From contig JAGBFH010000012.1 in the NCBI GenBank assembly GCA_017936605.1, positions 1 through 49,788 of the forward strand: a DNA stretch of 49,788 nt. The letters are read 5' to 3'. The position numbers and the translations under genes are program-made. The notes under the pieces are model-generated. The model saw nothing but the letters and a program-made list of their open reading frames with translations. It did not search any database and was not told where the DNA came from. Below are positions 5,998 to 14,681 of this stretch, in pieces; the stretch's first letter is position 1, and every line of letters begins with the position of its first letter. The stretch comes from Tidjanibacter sp. Lineage in GTDB: Bacteria; Bacteroidota; Bacteroidia; Bacteroidales; Rikenellaceae.

Positions 5998-7482
5998 TTA
6001 GTAGGAGCGGGCGAAGAGTACGCGCCTATGCGAAGGCTTGCCGCTGAAGACGCAGGTGCCCTCCTCGTCGACGGTGTCGAAGGGGATGCAGCGGATGGTC
6101 GCCTTGGTTGCCTCCTTGATGGCCACCTCGGTCTCGGTGGTGCCGTCCCAGTGGGCAAGGATGAAACCGCCCTTATTCTCGAGCACCTCTTTGAACTCCT
6201 CCCAGCTATCCACCTTGGTAATCATCGAGTCGCGGAACTTGAGGGCCTTCTCGAAGATGGTCTTCTGCATCTCCTCGAGGGTCTGCTCCACGAGGTTCTC
6301 GATGCCCTCCAGAGCCACATTCTCCTTCTCGAGCGTATCGCGGCGCATCATCTCAACGGTGCCGTTGGCCAGGTCGCGGGGACCTACAACGAGCCTTACG
6401 GGCACACCCTTGAGCTCATACTCGGCAAACTTGAAGCCCGAGCGCACATTGTCGCGGTTGTCGACCTTCACGCTGATGCCCTTGGCGCGCAGTTTTGTGG
6501 CAATCTTCTCGAGCTCCTCGGTCATCTTCTTGAGCTCCTCATCGCCCTTATAGATGGGAATCATCACCACCTGAATAGGTGCGAGCTTGGGAGGCAGCAC
6601 GAGGCCGTTGTTATCGGAGTGGGCCATAATGAGCGCACCCATCAGTCGGGTCGAAACGCCCCACGAGGTAGCCCACGCGTAGTCCATACCGCCGTCGCGG
6701 GTGGCGAACTGCACATCGAAAGCCTTGCCGAAGTTCTGGCCGAGGAAGTGGGAGGTACCGCTCTGGAGAGCCTTACCGTCCTGCATCAGGGCCTCAATGG
6801 TGAAGGTATCCACAGCACCTGCAAAGCGCTCATTGGCGCTCTTGGTACCCATAATCACAGGTACACCCATCCAGTTCTGGGCAAAGTCGGCATAGACGCG
6901 AATCATCTTCTGTGCCTCCTCTACGGCCTCCTCACGGGTCTCGTGGGCGGTGTGGCCCTCCTGCCAGAGAAACTCGGCGGTGCGGAGGAAGAGGCGGGTG
7001 CGCATCTCCCAGCGTACCACATTGGCCCACTGGTTGCAGAGGATGGGCAGGTCGCGGTAGGAGTGAATCCAGTTCTTATAGGTATTCCAGATGATGGTCT
7101 CGGAGGTGGGGCGCACGATGAGCTCCTCCTCGAGGCGAGCATCGGGGTCAACGACTACGCCGTTACCCTCGGGGTCGTTCATAAGGCGGTAGTGGGTAAC
7201 CACGGCGCACTCCTTGGCAAAACCCTCCACATGGTCGGCCTCACGGCTGAAGAACGATTTGGGGATGAACAGAGGGAAGTAGGCGTTCTGGTGACCTGTG
7301 GCCTTGAACATATCGTCCAGGGCGCGTTGCATCTTCTCCCAGATGGCGTAGCCGTAGGGTTTGATGACCATACATCCGCGAACAGCCGAGTTCTCGGCCA
7401 AGCCTGCCTTAACTACCAAATCGTTGTACCACTGCGAGTAGTTCTCCTCGCGAGGGGTGAGTTGTTTGAGTTCTTTTGCCAT
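5998..7482 (-). CDS. proS: Prolyl-tRNA synthetase, eukaryote/archaea-like type
   Basis: This enzyme charges tRNA-Pro with proline in the cytoplasm. The 494-residue length and the C-terminal ending ARSY mark the archaeal/eukaryotic-type ProRS without the bacterial INS editing domain. Class II features are visible: a motif 2 region around [23 protein letters not shown], the WQEGHTAH segment, an anticodon-binding domain from about residue 280, and a C-terminal ProRS-C domain. The open frame extends 33 codons upstream, but the start at 7482 ([19 protein letters not shown]) matches the family N terminus. Confidence 0.96.
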   Translation of the reverse strand: MAKELKQLTPREENYSQWYNDLVVKAGLAENSAVRGCMVIKPYGYAIWEKMQRALDDMFKATGHQNAYFPLFIPKSFFSREADHVEGFAKECAVVTHYRLMNDPEGNGVVVDPDARLEEELIVRPTSETIIWNTYKNWIHSYRDLPILCNQWANVVRWEMRTRLFLRTAEFLWQEGHTAHETREEAVEEAQKMIRVYADFAQNWMGVPVIMGTKSANERFAGAVDTFTIEALMQDGKALQSGTSHFLGQNFGKAFDVQFATRDGGMDYAWATSWGVSTRLMGALIMAHSDNNGLVLPPKLAPIQVVMIPIYKGDEELKKMTEELEKIATKLRAKGISVKVDNRDNVRSGFKFAEYELKGVPVRLVVGPRDLANGTVEMMRRDTLEKENVALEGIENLVEQTLEEMQKTIFEKALKFRDSMITKVDSWEEFKEVLENKGGFILAHWDGTTETEVAIKEATKATIRCIPFDTVDEEGTCVFSGKPSHRRVLFARSY

Positions 7483-7578
7483 TTCTATTTGTTGTTTTTT
7501 ATTGTAAAAATCGAAGTTATGTAACGGAAACTCTCGCAAAGTTTGTATATTTGTGCATAGTATGCGTAGTTTCGGTGA

Positions 7579-7606
7579 CAAAGGTACACTTTTTTGCCGA
7601 AAACAA
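7579..7606 (-). promoter_or_regulatory. Promoter of proS
   Basis: On the minus strand, TTG (7604-7606), a 17-bp spacer and TACCTTTG (7579-7586) lie about 97 bp before the proS start. The spacer is slightly short of the usual 19-21. Confidence 0.5.
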
Positions 7607-7732
7607 GGGAGCCAAGCGGGGCTTTAGGAAAGAAAAACAACTTTTTTTTGACCCCCGTGCAACAAATTGCCCTCTTTTTGCATCTATATAGTAAAGGACA
7701 AAGTGTAACACAACTTAAAAAAGTTTAGAGAT

Positions 7733-9310
7733 ATGATGAGAATGAGAAATATAGCAGCCCTTGTGGCACTCTTGGCAGGGTGCTTGGCACTGACCTCTTG
7801 CGGTGTGAGCCTCACCCTGGGTGGTGGCTCGGCCGCCTATGCAGATGACCTCTATGGTGTTCACGACCGCGCAGCTCTGGCAGCCGCCGAGGCGGAGATT
7901 GCAGCACGCGAGGTAGCCGCACGCGAGGCCAGCGAGAAGCGCATTGCCGCTATGGTGGCCGCCGCACAGGCCGAGGACGACATCGACGCTATCCTCGGCA
8001 ATGTGGAGGTGGGTGGCTCCTACGCTTCGGTGAGCACCTCTGGCTCGTCGGGCAATGTGAGCATCTACAACAACATCTATGTGGATGACTACAGCAGCGC
8101 CTATGCTCGTCGCTTACAGGGCTTCAGCTCGCTGACCTACCGTATGCCCTCGTCGTACTACGACTATCGCTACGGCGACTCCTACTTCCTCACCTTGGCC
8201 TACGACCCCGCGTTCTACACCGTGATGGTTGTTGGCGACCAGGTGTGGGTGGAGCCCCGCTACATCACCAATATGTTCGGCAGCTGGAACAATCCCTATT
8301 ACTATGGCTACCGCTACGGCTACAACCCCTACTACTATGGTTATAGCTACGGCTACTACGATCCCTGGTGCTGGAACTCGCCCTACTGGGGCTGTGATCC
8401 CTACTACCACTACTACAGCCACCACTACTGGCACGGTCCCCACTACGGACACCACCACAACCACTACCATCCCGGTTACCACAACCCCGTACACAAACCC
8501 GGAGGTCCCGGTCACCACGGCGGTAATCACAAACCCGTAGTTCAGCACCGCCCCAGCTATGGCACAACAGGTGGCTCGTCGGCACGCCCCGGCGGAGGCA
8601 GGCTCTCCTATAGCGACCGCCTCGGAGGTGGCACCATCACCGCGGGCTCGCGTGGCAACGACCGCGGAGCAACCCAGCTCACAGGTCCCGTTGCGGGCGC
8701 AGGTGGCGGCGGCAACAGAGGTGGCAACACCGCCATTGTGGGCGGCTCGTCGACTCGCCCCGGCACTACCGTAACCAATGGTCGCCCCGGAGGTACCCCC
8801 ACCGTAACCCCCAACAATGACCGCGGAAATGGTGGCTCATCAACCACTCCCACCACAGGTCGTGGTAATGGCACAGTGACTTCTGGCGGTGTGCGCGGTG
8901 GCGTAGCAATCACCGACGACTTGGCAGGCAGCCTCTCGGGCTCCACCATCCCCGCAGGTGCTATCACTCCCCTTCGTGGCAACTCCTCGACGGGCGTGAG
9001 CAACTCCTCGAGCCGCGGTAGTGCTGGCAACCGTGCGACCTCCACAAGCAGCAGCTCCTCGAGTCGTAAGAGTTCGGGCGTGCGCTTGGGCACCAGCTCG
9101 GGCCGCGCAAAGGTAAACAGCTCTTCCACAGGGTCTTCGAATACTAAATCCACGCGCAGCACCTCCACCCGCTCCTCGAGCACCAGTTCGCGCTCCTCGT
9201 CGGTAAGCTCCAGCTCTCGCAGCTCTTCGAGCCGCAGTTCGTTCAGTTCGGGCTCCTCGAGCAGAAGTAGCTCCTCGTCGAGCTCTTCGCGCGGCGGCAG
9301 GGGAAGATAG
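7733..9310 (+). CDS. Tyr/His-rich, Ser-rich surface lipoprotein
   Basis: This 525-residue protein starts with a lipoprotein signal peptide holding two possible lipoboxes, LAGC (Cys17) and LTSC (Cys23). Residues about 30-80 are Ala/Glu-rich and helical. Residues about 143-265 are extraordinarily rich in Tyr, then His and Gly (repeated YYYGY, then HHYWHG and HHHNHYH). The remainder is Gly/Thr-rich and ends in a long Ser/Arg tail. No catalytic domain is recognised. The His-rich stretch could bind metal and the tail is probably extended and disordered; both are inferences. ATG codons at 7733, 7736 and 7742 are alternative starts. Confidence 0.8.
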   Translation: MMRMRNIAALVALLAGCLALTSCGVSLTLGGGSAAYADDLYGVHDRAALAAAEAEIAAREVAAREASEKRIAAMVAAAQAEDDIDAILGNVEVGGSYASVSTSGSSGNVSIYNNIYVDDYSSAYARRLQGFSSLTYRMPSSYYDYRYGDSYFLTLAYDPAFYTVMVVGDQVWVEPRYITNMFGSWNNPYYYGYRYGYNPYYYGYSYGYYDPWCWNSPYWGCDPYYHYYSHHYWHGPHYGHHHNHYHPGYHNPVHKPGGPGHHGGNHKPVVQHRPSYGTTGGSSARPGGGRLSYSDRLGGGTITAGSRGNDRGATQLTGPVAGAGGGGNRGGNTAIVGGSSTRPGTTVTNGRPGGTPTVTPNNDRGNGGSSTTPTTGRGNGTVTSGGVRGGVAITDDLAGSLSGSTIPAGAITPLRGNSSTGVSNSSSRGSAGNRATSTSSSSSSRKSSGVRLGTSSGRAKVNSSSTGSSNTKSTRSTSTRSSSTSSRSSSVSSSSRSSSSRSSFSSGSSSRSSSSSSSSRGGRGR

Positions 9311-9386
9311 TGGCAGGGGATTTGCACCCGCTACGGTAAGTTTAGACAACAGACAGCGTTTACTTTCATAGGATATAGACAGCAAT

Positions 9387-10997
9387 ATGAAAAGAGTATT
9401 CAGTATAGCATTGGCGATAGCGCTCTCGACCCTCGGGCTGAGGGCGCAATCGACCCACTTTGGCGGCGAGCTTATCTCGCCCGCAAATATGAGCCATATG
9501 GAGGCGGCCAAATTCTCCCAGACCGAGCATACATTTATGTCGGCAAGGGTGGCCGCAATGGGTGGTGCCTTCACCTCGCTCGGTGCCGACCTGTCGAGTA
9601 TGGCCATCAACCCCGCAGGCTTGGGTATGTATCGCGCCTCGGAGATAGGTATCTCGCTCGCCTACGACCACACATCCTCCCAAAACGGCAACTACCACTC
9701 CAATGTGTGGGGCGGCAATCTGAACTTCAATCAGGTGGGTGCGGCCCTGAACCTCTATCAGTCCTCGGGCCCGCTGGTGAGCTTCACTCTCGGCTTTGCC
9801 TACAACCAGCTTGCCGACCTCGACTATGTCAATAGAGGTCGCTGGGAGCAGGGAGCGGTGACCATCGGTGAGTTCTTCGCCGAGCAGATGTATGGCTTCG
9901 ACCCCACCGCTCTGAACGGCTCGGCCGACCCATTCCGCAACAACAACATCTACCCCGATGAGTGGGGCGGCGTGGTTGCCTATCAGACCTATCTCATTGA
10001 CCCCGAGATGGATTCGTCGGGCAAGTTTACGGGTAACTACCTTGTGCCCAGCGTTCCCATGAGCGCGCGTATCGACTCGTCGTATAGCTCCAAGAGTGAG
10101 GGTAGCGTGGGTGAGTACGACTTCTCGATGGGCTTCAACATCGCCAACATCCTCTATCTTGGCACCACGCTCGGTATTCAGGATGTGCAGCAGCTTGTTC
10201 ACTACAGCTTCCACGAGTCCATTCCCCCTACCTATAACATCGACGAGCTCAAATACCTGGATTACCACCCCTCGGTGGCCTGCTACGGCTCGGGTGTGAA
10301 CTTCAAGATTGGTGCTATCCTGCGCCCCGTGAGCGCCCTGCGCCTCGGTATCGCCTACCATACAGGCACAGCTATGAGCCTCACAAGGGACTACTATACC
10401 AATATGACAACTGCCTTTTATGACGGTTCGAGTTATCAGGCCGAGTCGCTCATCAATAGCTACACCTACCACTACAACTCGCCCAGCAAGATGCTCCTCG
10501 GTGCGTCGTTGGCCATTGGCGGCAGGGCCATCATCTCGGTGGACTACGACAAGGTGTGGTATGGCAATATGAGGATGAAGACCGACGGTCTGGAGGATGC
10601 CTTTGCGGCCGATGTGGATGCCGACCTGGGCACCTCGGAGAACTACCGCGTAGGTCTTGAGGTTGTGCCCATCAAGGGTGTCTACCTGCGCTGCGGCTAC
10701 GCCTACTACGGCACTCCGCTGAACGATGCGGCCCAGAAGTATGCCAACGATGGCAACGCCTTCTTCGGCACCTATAAGACCCACACAGACAACATTTCGC
10801 TGGGTGGTGGCCTGAGGTTTGGCGACTCGTCGGTGGATTTGGTTTGGACCATCTCCAACGCCCACTATACCAATAGTATGATGTACTACTACTCCTATGT
10901 GGACGACGCTACCGAGATTCTCGTTACGGGCCCGACGCTCACCAACCTGCGCCATAGGACCAACAATGTAGCCCTCAGCTACTCGTTCCGCTTCTAA
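9387..10997 (+). CDS. FadL/OmpP1-like outer membrane protein
   Basis: This 536-residue protein has a signal peptide (MKRVFSIALAIALSTLGLRA, cleavage after AQ) followed by the FadL-family N-terminal signature SARVAAMGGAFTSLGADLSSMAINPAGLGMY at about residues 51-82. The rest is alternating beta strands rich in Tyr and Gly, ending in the aromatic C terminus ALSYSFRF used for outer membrane insertion. Family members are 14-stranded barrels that pass hydrophobic compounds; the substrate here is unknown. It lies 76 bp after the Tyr/His-rich lipoprotein gene, possibly co-transcribed, and ends at a strong terminator. Confidence 0.9.
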   Translation: MKRVFSIALAIALSTLGLRAQSTHFGGELISPANMSHMEAAKFSQTEHTFMSARVAAMGGAFTSLGADLSSMAINPAGLGMYRASEIGISLAYDHTSSQNGNYHSNVWGGNLNFNQVGAALNLYQSSGPLVSFTLGFAYNQLADLDYVNRGRWEQGAVTIGEFFAEQMYGFDPTALNGSADPFRNNNIYPDEWGGVVAYQTYLIDPEMDSSGKFTGNYLVPSVPMSARIDSSYSSKSEGSVGEYDFSMGFNIANILYLGTTLGIQDVQQLVHYSFHESIPPTYNIDELKYLDYHPSVACYGSGVNFKIGAILRPVSALRLGIAYHTGTAMSLTRDYYTNMTTAFYDGSSYQAESLINSYTYHYNSPSKMLLGASLAIGGRAIISVDYDKVWYGNMRMKTDGLEDAFAADVDADLGTSENYRVGLEVVPIKGVYLRCGYAYYGTPLNDAAQKYANDGNAFFGTYKTHTDNISLGGGLRFGDSSVDLVWTISNAHYTNSMMYYYSYVDDATEILVTGPTLTNLRHRTNNVALSYSFRF

Positions 10998-11040
10998 TCT
11001 ACAGTGGGCACTCCCCCAAGCCCACGCACTTACCATACAC

Positions 11041-11080
11041 AAACTCCCCACGACACCGAGTGTCGTGGGGAGTTTTTATA
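11041..11080 (+). terminator. Rho-independent terminator
   Basis: A 15-bp perfect stem (11041-11055 with 11061-11075, loop CCGAG) runs straight into a T-run, 44 bp after the FadL-like gene. Confidence 0.93.
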
Positions 11081-11183
11081 TTGGTCTCTTTATTAATCCC
11101 CCTCTAAGTTAGACAGGGGGCCCTTTTAGGGCGGGGGCGTGTGTTATTCTTTGTCTGTGCCGTTTGGGCGAACTCAAATGGAT

Positions 11184-11981
11184 TTACTGAAGTAGTTGTT
11201 GGCGGAGGAGGTCGTTGTGGGTGCGGAGGGCGCGGGTGTTGTGGCGCTCGGTGAGGGTGCGGGCGCGTTCCTGGCCCACAAAGAAGGTTGTGCTAAGGCC
11301 GCCACAGCCCACAATCCAACCACTTAACCATTGGCCCGCCATCATCTCGCTCACGCCAAAGGCGGCGAGAGCTCCGTTGGCCACAAGCGACACAAGGCCA
11401 CTCCAAACTTCGCCCGCATAGAGTTGTCCGAGGCCGGGGACGAGGCTCAGCCAGTAGGCTACCTCGGGGTTGCGTAGGCGGGGGGTGTCCTTATATAGTT
11501 CTGTGAGAGAGTGCGTTAGCTCTTCGCTATTGGGGCATGTCGAGGCGTAGCGTATGGCCGCCTTTTGGGAGCGTTCCCAGTCGCCCTTCTCGCCCGCGGC
11601 AAGGGCCTCTACAAGCAAGAGCATAGGCTCCTCGGCGCGCCCAGGGAGGTAGATGCGCCTCTCGTCAATGGCTCCGAGCGAGAGGTCGAAGTCACCCGCG
11701 AGGTAGCCAACAAGTGCGCGCTCATAGTAGTAGGCGGCCAGTCCCTTTTCGTCGAGCGCATAGGGGCGCACTCGAGAAAGTTCACCGAGAGCCTCGCGGT
11801 AGAGTCCCTGTTGTTTGCGCACCTCGGCCTTGGCCAGCACGGCCTCGTTGTGCGCGGCAGGGCTGTCGGCCGCGTAGATTCTACGCTCCAACTCCAGTGC
11901 CTCGAGGTCCCAGGAGGTGACCTGCGCGTTAGTCGAAAATGTTGCGCAGAGGAATATGAATACTGTACATAACAGCCTCAC
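11184..11981 (-). CDS. TPR membrane protein with PGLGQ motif, paralogue 2
   Basis: This 265-residue protein has a signal peptide (cleaved near NAQ, residue 20), alpha-helical TPR-like repeats over about 25-165, and a hydrophobic C-terminal region beginning at PGLGQLYAGE (182-191) with two or three membrane segments. It shares this layout with the gene just upstream, so the two are paralogues. The PGLGQ-x-YAG motif also occurs in TM2-related envelope proteins. It is the last gene of a four-gene operon and overlaps its predecessor by 53 bp. Function is unknown; an envelope assembly role is inferred from context. Confidence 0.75.
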   Translation of the reverse strand: MRLLCTVFIFLCATFSTNAQVTSWDLEALELERRIYAADSPAAHNEAVLAKAEVRKQQGLYREALGELSRVRPYALDEKGLAAYYYERALVGYLAGDFDLSLGAIDERRIYLPGRAEEPMLLLVEALAAGEKGDWERSQKAAIRYASTCPNSEELTHSLTELYKDTPRLRNPEVAYWLSLVPGLGQLYAGEVWSGLVSLVANGALAAFGVSEMMAGQWLSGWIVGCGGLSTTFFVGQERARTLTERHNTRALRTHNDLLRQQLLQ

Positions 11982-12792
11982 GGTTAATCTCTTGAAAATT
12001 CTGATAGTATATCTTGACCGAAGCTACGCTTCCGAAAATATTGCCAATGTAGAGTAGCGACCCAATGGTGCCATATGTTATGGTGCGCCAATTCAGGGGC
12101 GTGTCGGCCTTCTCCCACGAGGTGGCCGTAAGGGCCGCAAAGGCTCCGACAGCCAAGAAGGAGGCCACACCCTCGCCGACATTACCCGCATATATCTGTC
12201 CCAGGCCCGGCACGACGGCCGAAGCCACGCCTGCAACCCACGGCTTAAGGTTGCGGGGCCTATGGGCGGCTATCTCGTCGAGCCTCAGCTGCTCCTCGGC
12301 AAAGCTGAACGACTCGATATCTATCTGCTCGCGCCAATGGTGGTACTCCTCGAGGTTGCCCTCCAGCAGGGCTATGCCCTCGCGCTCAAAGGCGACAAAC
12401 TCTCTATAGGGCTCCGAGGCGGCGGTGGCGGCAAAGAGGTCGAGCCTCGATTTGGCCCCCACAATGTCGCCCTCCTCGAGCAGGCATACAGCCCCGAAGA
12501 GCGAACTCTTGGGGTAGAATGGGGAGGCGGAGCCTACCTCGGAGAGGGTAGTGGCGGCCTCCGCGAAGCGCTGATTGTGGTAGAGTGTCCACCCCTTAAG
12601 GTAGCGCATTGTATCGAGAGCTTCGGGGGTGTAATCGTCACCGAGAGAGTGAGTTAGCGTCAGTGCATCACGCATCATACCGCCACCAAGCAGATAGCTG
12701 CCAAAGCGGAAGTCCTCCATCGCGTGGCGTTGGGCCGTAGCCTCCGTAAGGGTGGCAATAAGGAGCGTGAGTATGACAAACATTCGCCTCAT
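11929..12792 (-). CDS. TPR membrane protein with PGLGQ motif, paralogue 1
   Basis: This 287-residue protein has a signal peptide (to about TATA/QR, residue 21), helical TPR-like repeats over about 25-170, then PGLGQIYAGN at 195-204 inside a C-terminal region with about three hydrophobic segments. Its start overlaps the stop of the YidD-like gene by 4 bp (ATGA), suggesting translational coupling. I cannot name a function; the repeated organisation with the next gene suggests a heteromeric pair. Confidence 0.75.
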   Translation of the reverse strand: MRRMFVILTLLIATLTEATAQRHAMEDFRFGSYLLGGGMMRDALTLTHSLGDDYTPEALDTMRYLKGWTLYHNQRFAEAATTLSEVGSASPFYPKSSLFGAVCLLEEGDIVGAKSRLDLFAATAASEPYREFVAFEREGIALLEGNLEEYHHWREQIDIESFSFAEEQLRLDEIAAHRPRNLKPWVAGVASAVVPGLGQIYAGNVGEGVASFLAVGAFAALTATSWEKADTPLNWRTITYGTIGSLLYIGNIFGSVASVKIYYQNFQEINREAVMYSIHIPLRNIFD

Positions 12793-13217
12793 TGACGGTA
12801 GCGTTTAGGGTCATCGGTGATGAGTCCGCGCCCATTCTTGGGGGTTGTGGCGCGGCCTATGCGGGTGTTGCGTATGACGCGGTCGGGGCCGAGGAAGAGT
12901 GCTCCCAGGGCTCCGTACTCTATGGTGAGGGCTTTGAAATAGTGGGTGTTGGAGTCGCTGTAGCCGCCCGGGGCGCACACATCAGGTGCGATGAGGTTCT
13001 CCCACAGCCATAGGGCGCTACTTGTCAGGTGGTAGAGCGGTGAGAGAGTCTTTCGGCCCGGCTCGATGCCGTAGGGCACATCTGGGTCCTCAGCAGAGGC
13101 CGCAAAGGTCACCTCGCCGAGAAGCTCCAAGTCGCTCTTCTGGGCCCACGAGAGAGTGGGGGAGCCCACCAGAACCACCACGGTCAGTAGCAATATGCGC
13201 AGGCCTACACGAAACAT
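12789..13217 (-). CDS. YidD-like protein with signal sequence
   Basis: This 142-residue protein begins with a hydrophobic signal or anchor (residues 5-25). Residues about 70-120 resemble YidD, the membrane protein insertion efficiency factor: an aromatic ENLIAP segment, Cys81, then YFKALTIEYGALGALFLGPDRVIRN, which lines up with the YidD helix and its arginine end. The second and third YidD cysteines are missing, and normal YidD is shorter and lacks a cleavable signal, so this is a divergent, probably exported relative. Genes on both sides overlap it, showing tight coupling. Confidence 0.55.
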   Translation of the reverse strand: MFRVGLRILLLTVVVLVGSPTLSWAQKSDLELLGEVTFAASAEDPDVPYGIEPGRKTLSPLYHLTSSALWLWENLIAPDVCAPGGYSDSNTHYFKALTIEYGALGALFLGPDRVIRNTRIGRATTPKNGRGLITDDPKRYRQ

Positions 13218-13927
13218 TATTTGCCGACTAATTGGTTGAGGTTTACGCTCGTACGCTTGGCGTCGGCGGGAATCTTGTAGTCGAACATAGGCGAGGTGGC
13301 CGCGCCGCCCGTGAGCAGATTGGTGTAGGTGCTAAGGCGCACCACCGAGTCGCGGGGCGAGCTGTACTCCACCTCCGTAATGCGCAGCGGCATAGATATG
13401 CGCTCGTGCTTGTAGTTGGAGAAGTAGACCTTCCTGAGGGGTTGGTATTTGCTGTCGTAGTAGATCATACAGATGGGCAGGTGGTTCTGGAAGACCAGCT
13501 CTACCTGCGAGATGTTGGTGCGGCTCTTGGGGGTGAAGGTCTTGATAGTCAGCCCCTCCTCGTAGCGCACATCGCTCTGGGTGAAGCCATAGGAGGGCAG
13601 CCCCATATCGCCGTAGGTGCCCCACGCGAAGACTGCTACCATATCCTTGCCCGATGCCAACTCCTTGTCACTTACCATTGCCACCTCATTCTTCGCGGGG
13701 TCATAGATGCGCATTTCGCCAATGGAGTTGGCGAGCGAAACGAGGTGTACCGGACGATGTTGTTCGGAGATGAGCCTGCCATCTTCGGTGAGGTAGATAC
13801 TTCGTTCGGTGGTCACCCTCTTTCCCTCGGCAACCTGCACGGTCTTCACATCGACCGAAACGCGCTGTTGGGCACATACGGAGAGGGTTGTGGCAACAAG
13901 TAGGAGTGTAAGGAGTGTGCGACGCAT
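13217..13927 (-). CDS. LolA-like periplasmic protein (putative)
   Basis: This 236-residue protein has a clear signal peptide (MRRTLLTLLLVATTLSVCA). The mature part is beta-rich with alternating hydrophobic strands and a YEEGLTIKTFTPKSRTNISQVELVFQ segment reminiscent of LolA/LolB-type lipoprotein carriers. The similarity is judged by pattern only. It is the first gene of the operon and shares its last base with the start of the YidD-like gene, so translation is probably coupled. Confidence 0.5.
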   Translation of the reverse strand: MRRTLLTLLLVATTLSVCAQQRVSVDVKTVQVAEGKRVTTERSIYLTEDGRLISEQHRPVHLVSLANSIGEMRIYDPAKNEVAMVSDKELASGKDMVAVFAWGTYGDMGLPSYGFTQSDVRYEEGLTIKTFTPKSRTNISQVELVFQNHLPICMIYYDSKYQPLRKVYFSNYKHERISMPLRITEVEYSSPRDSVVRLSTYTNLLTGGAATSPMFDYKIPADAKRTSVNLNQLVGK

Positions 13928-13984
13928 AGAGAGTAGTTGTTCGATTATTATATATATAAAAGGTATAGCGGAGAGTGAATTAAA

Positions 13985-14015
13985 ACGGGGCGCTGGGCCT
14001 CTGCCCGCGCCCCGT
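13985..14015 (-). terminator. Terminator of the TM2 gene
   Basis: ACGGGGCGC (13985-13993) pairs with GCGCCCCGT (14007-14015), with an inner GGG/CCC. On the minus strand it is followed by TTTTAATT. Confidence 0.75.
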
Positions 14016-14046
14016 AAGAAAAGTATCCTATAGAAGATGTGACCGA

Positions 14047-14463
14047 TTAGAAGAGGTCAGCCCACATCAGAATACGCTCGTTGTTGAGGAACTTGCCGTC
14101 AATGGTGTTGTCCAGCGCGCCCACAAGCAGCAGAACGGAGTCGATAACATAAACAACGCCAAAGCCACCACCGGTCAGCAGGTAGGGAAGTACCATCCAA
14201 GGAGCGGTGCCGAGGTAGTAGCGGTGAACACCACACCAGCCGAGGAACCACGAAAGAAGGGTAGCAATTACGGGGTTCTTGCCAGCCGAAACATAAGCAG
14301 CAGCTGCGGGAGCGGCAGCCATATCGGTGTCGGCCATAACAACCATCTCAACCGAATTCTCTACCAAGTTGTCAATAGCAGCGTCGTTGGCTACATAATT
14401 GTTGGCCGAAGCCGAGCAGATTGCAAACAGAGCAACTGCCAAGGTGAGCAAAAGTTTTTTCAT
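14047..14463 (-). CDS. TM2 domain protein with signal peptide
   Basis: This 138-residue protein has a signal peptide (MKKLLLTLAVALFAICSASA), an Ala-rich spacer, and a TM2 domain from about residue 62: NPVIATLLSWFLGWCGVHRYYLGT, a Gly-rich turn, and VIDSVLLLVG. TM2 proteins have two short membrane helices joined by a DR-type loop (here HR); their function in bacteria is poorly defined. The frame is open 22 codons further upstream, but the signal peptide fixes the start at 14463. It lies just upstream of the YidD-like/PGLGQ operon in the same orientation but has its own terminator. Confidence 0.88.
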   Translation of the reverse strand: MKKLLLTLAVALFAICSASANNYVANDAAIDNLVENSVEMVVMADTDMAAAPAAAAYVSAGKNPVIATLLSWFLGWCGVHRYYLGTAPWMVLPYLLTGGGFGVVYVIDSVLLLVGALDNTIDGKFLNNERILMWADLF

Positions 14464-14621
14464 AACACTTAAAATTTTAGTTAATAGAATGTGTGTTCTT
14501 ACTCTTTTGGTCCATTGAAATGGAGTCATTCCATCTCATCAGACATACAAAAATAACAAAAATATTTGTTATTATACTCTCTTGCTCTGATTTTTTTGCT
14601 CTTCTATGCTCGCCGACAGCA

Positions 14622-14661
14622 AAAAACACCCCTTCTGCACTATGGCAGAAGGGGTGTTTTT
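14622..14661 (-). terminator. Terminator of the WG-repeat gene
   Basis: A 17-bp perfect stem (14622-14638 with 14645-14661, loop of 6) is located 20 bp after the WG-repeat stop codon. On the minus strand a T-run follows. Confidence 0.92.
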
Positions 14662-14681
14662 GTGAGAGTGGAGCGAAAATG

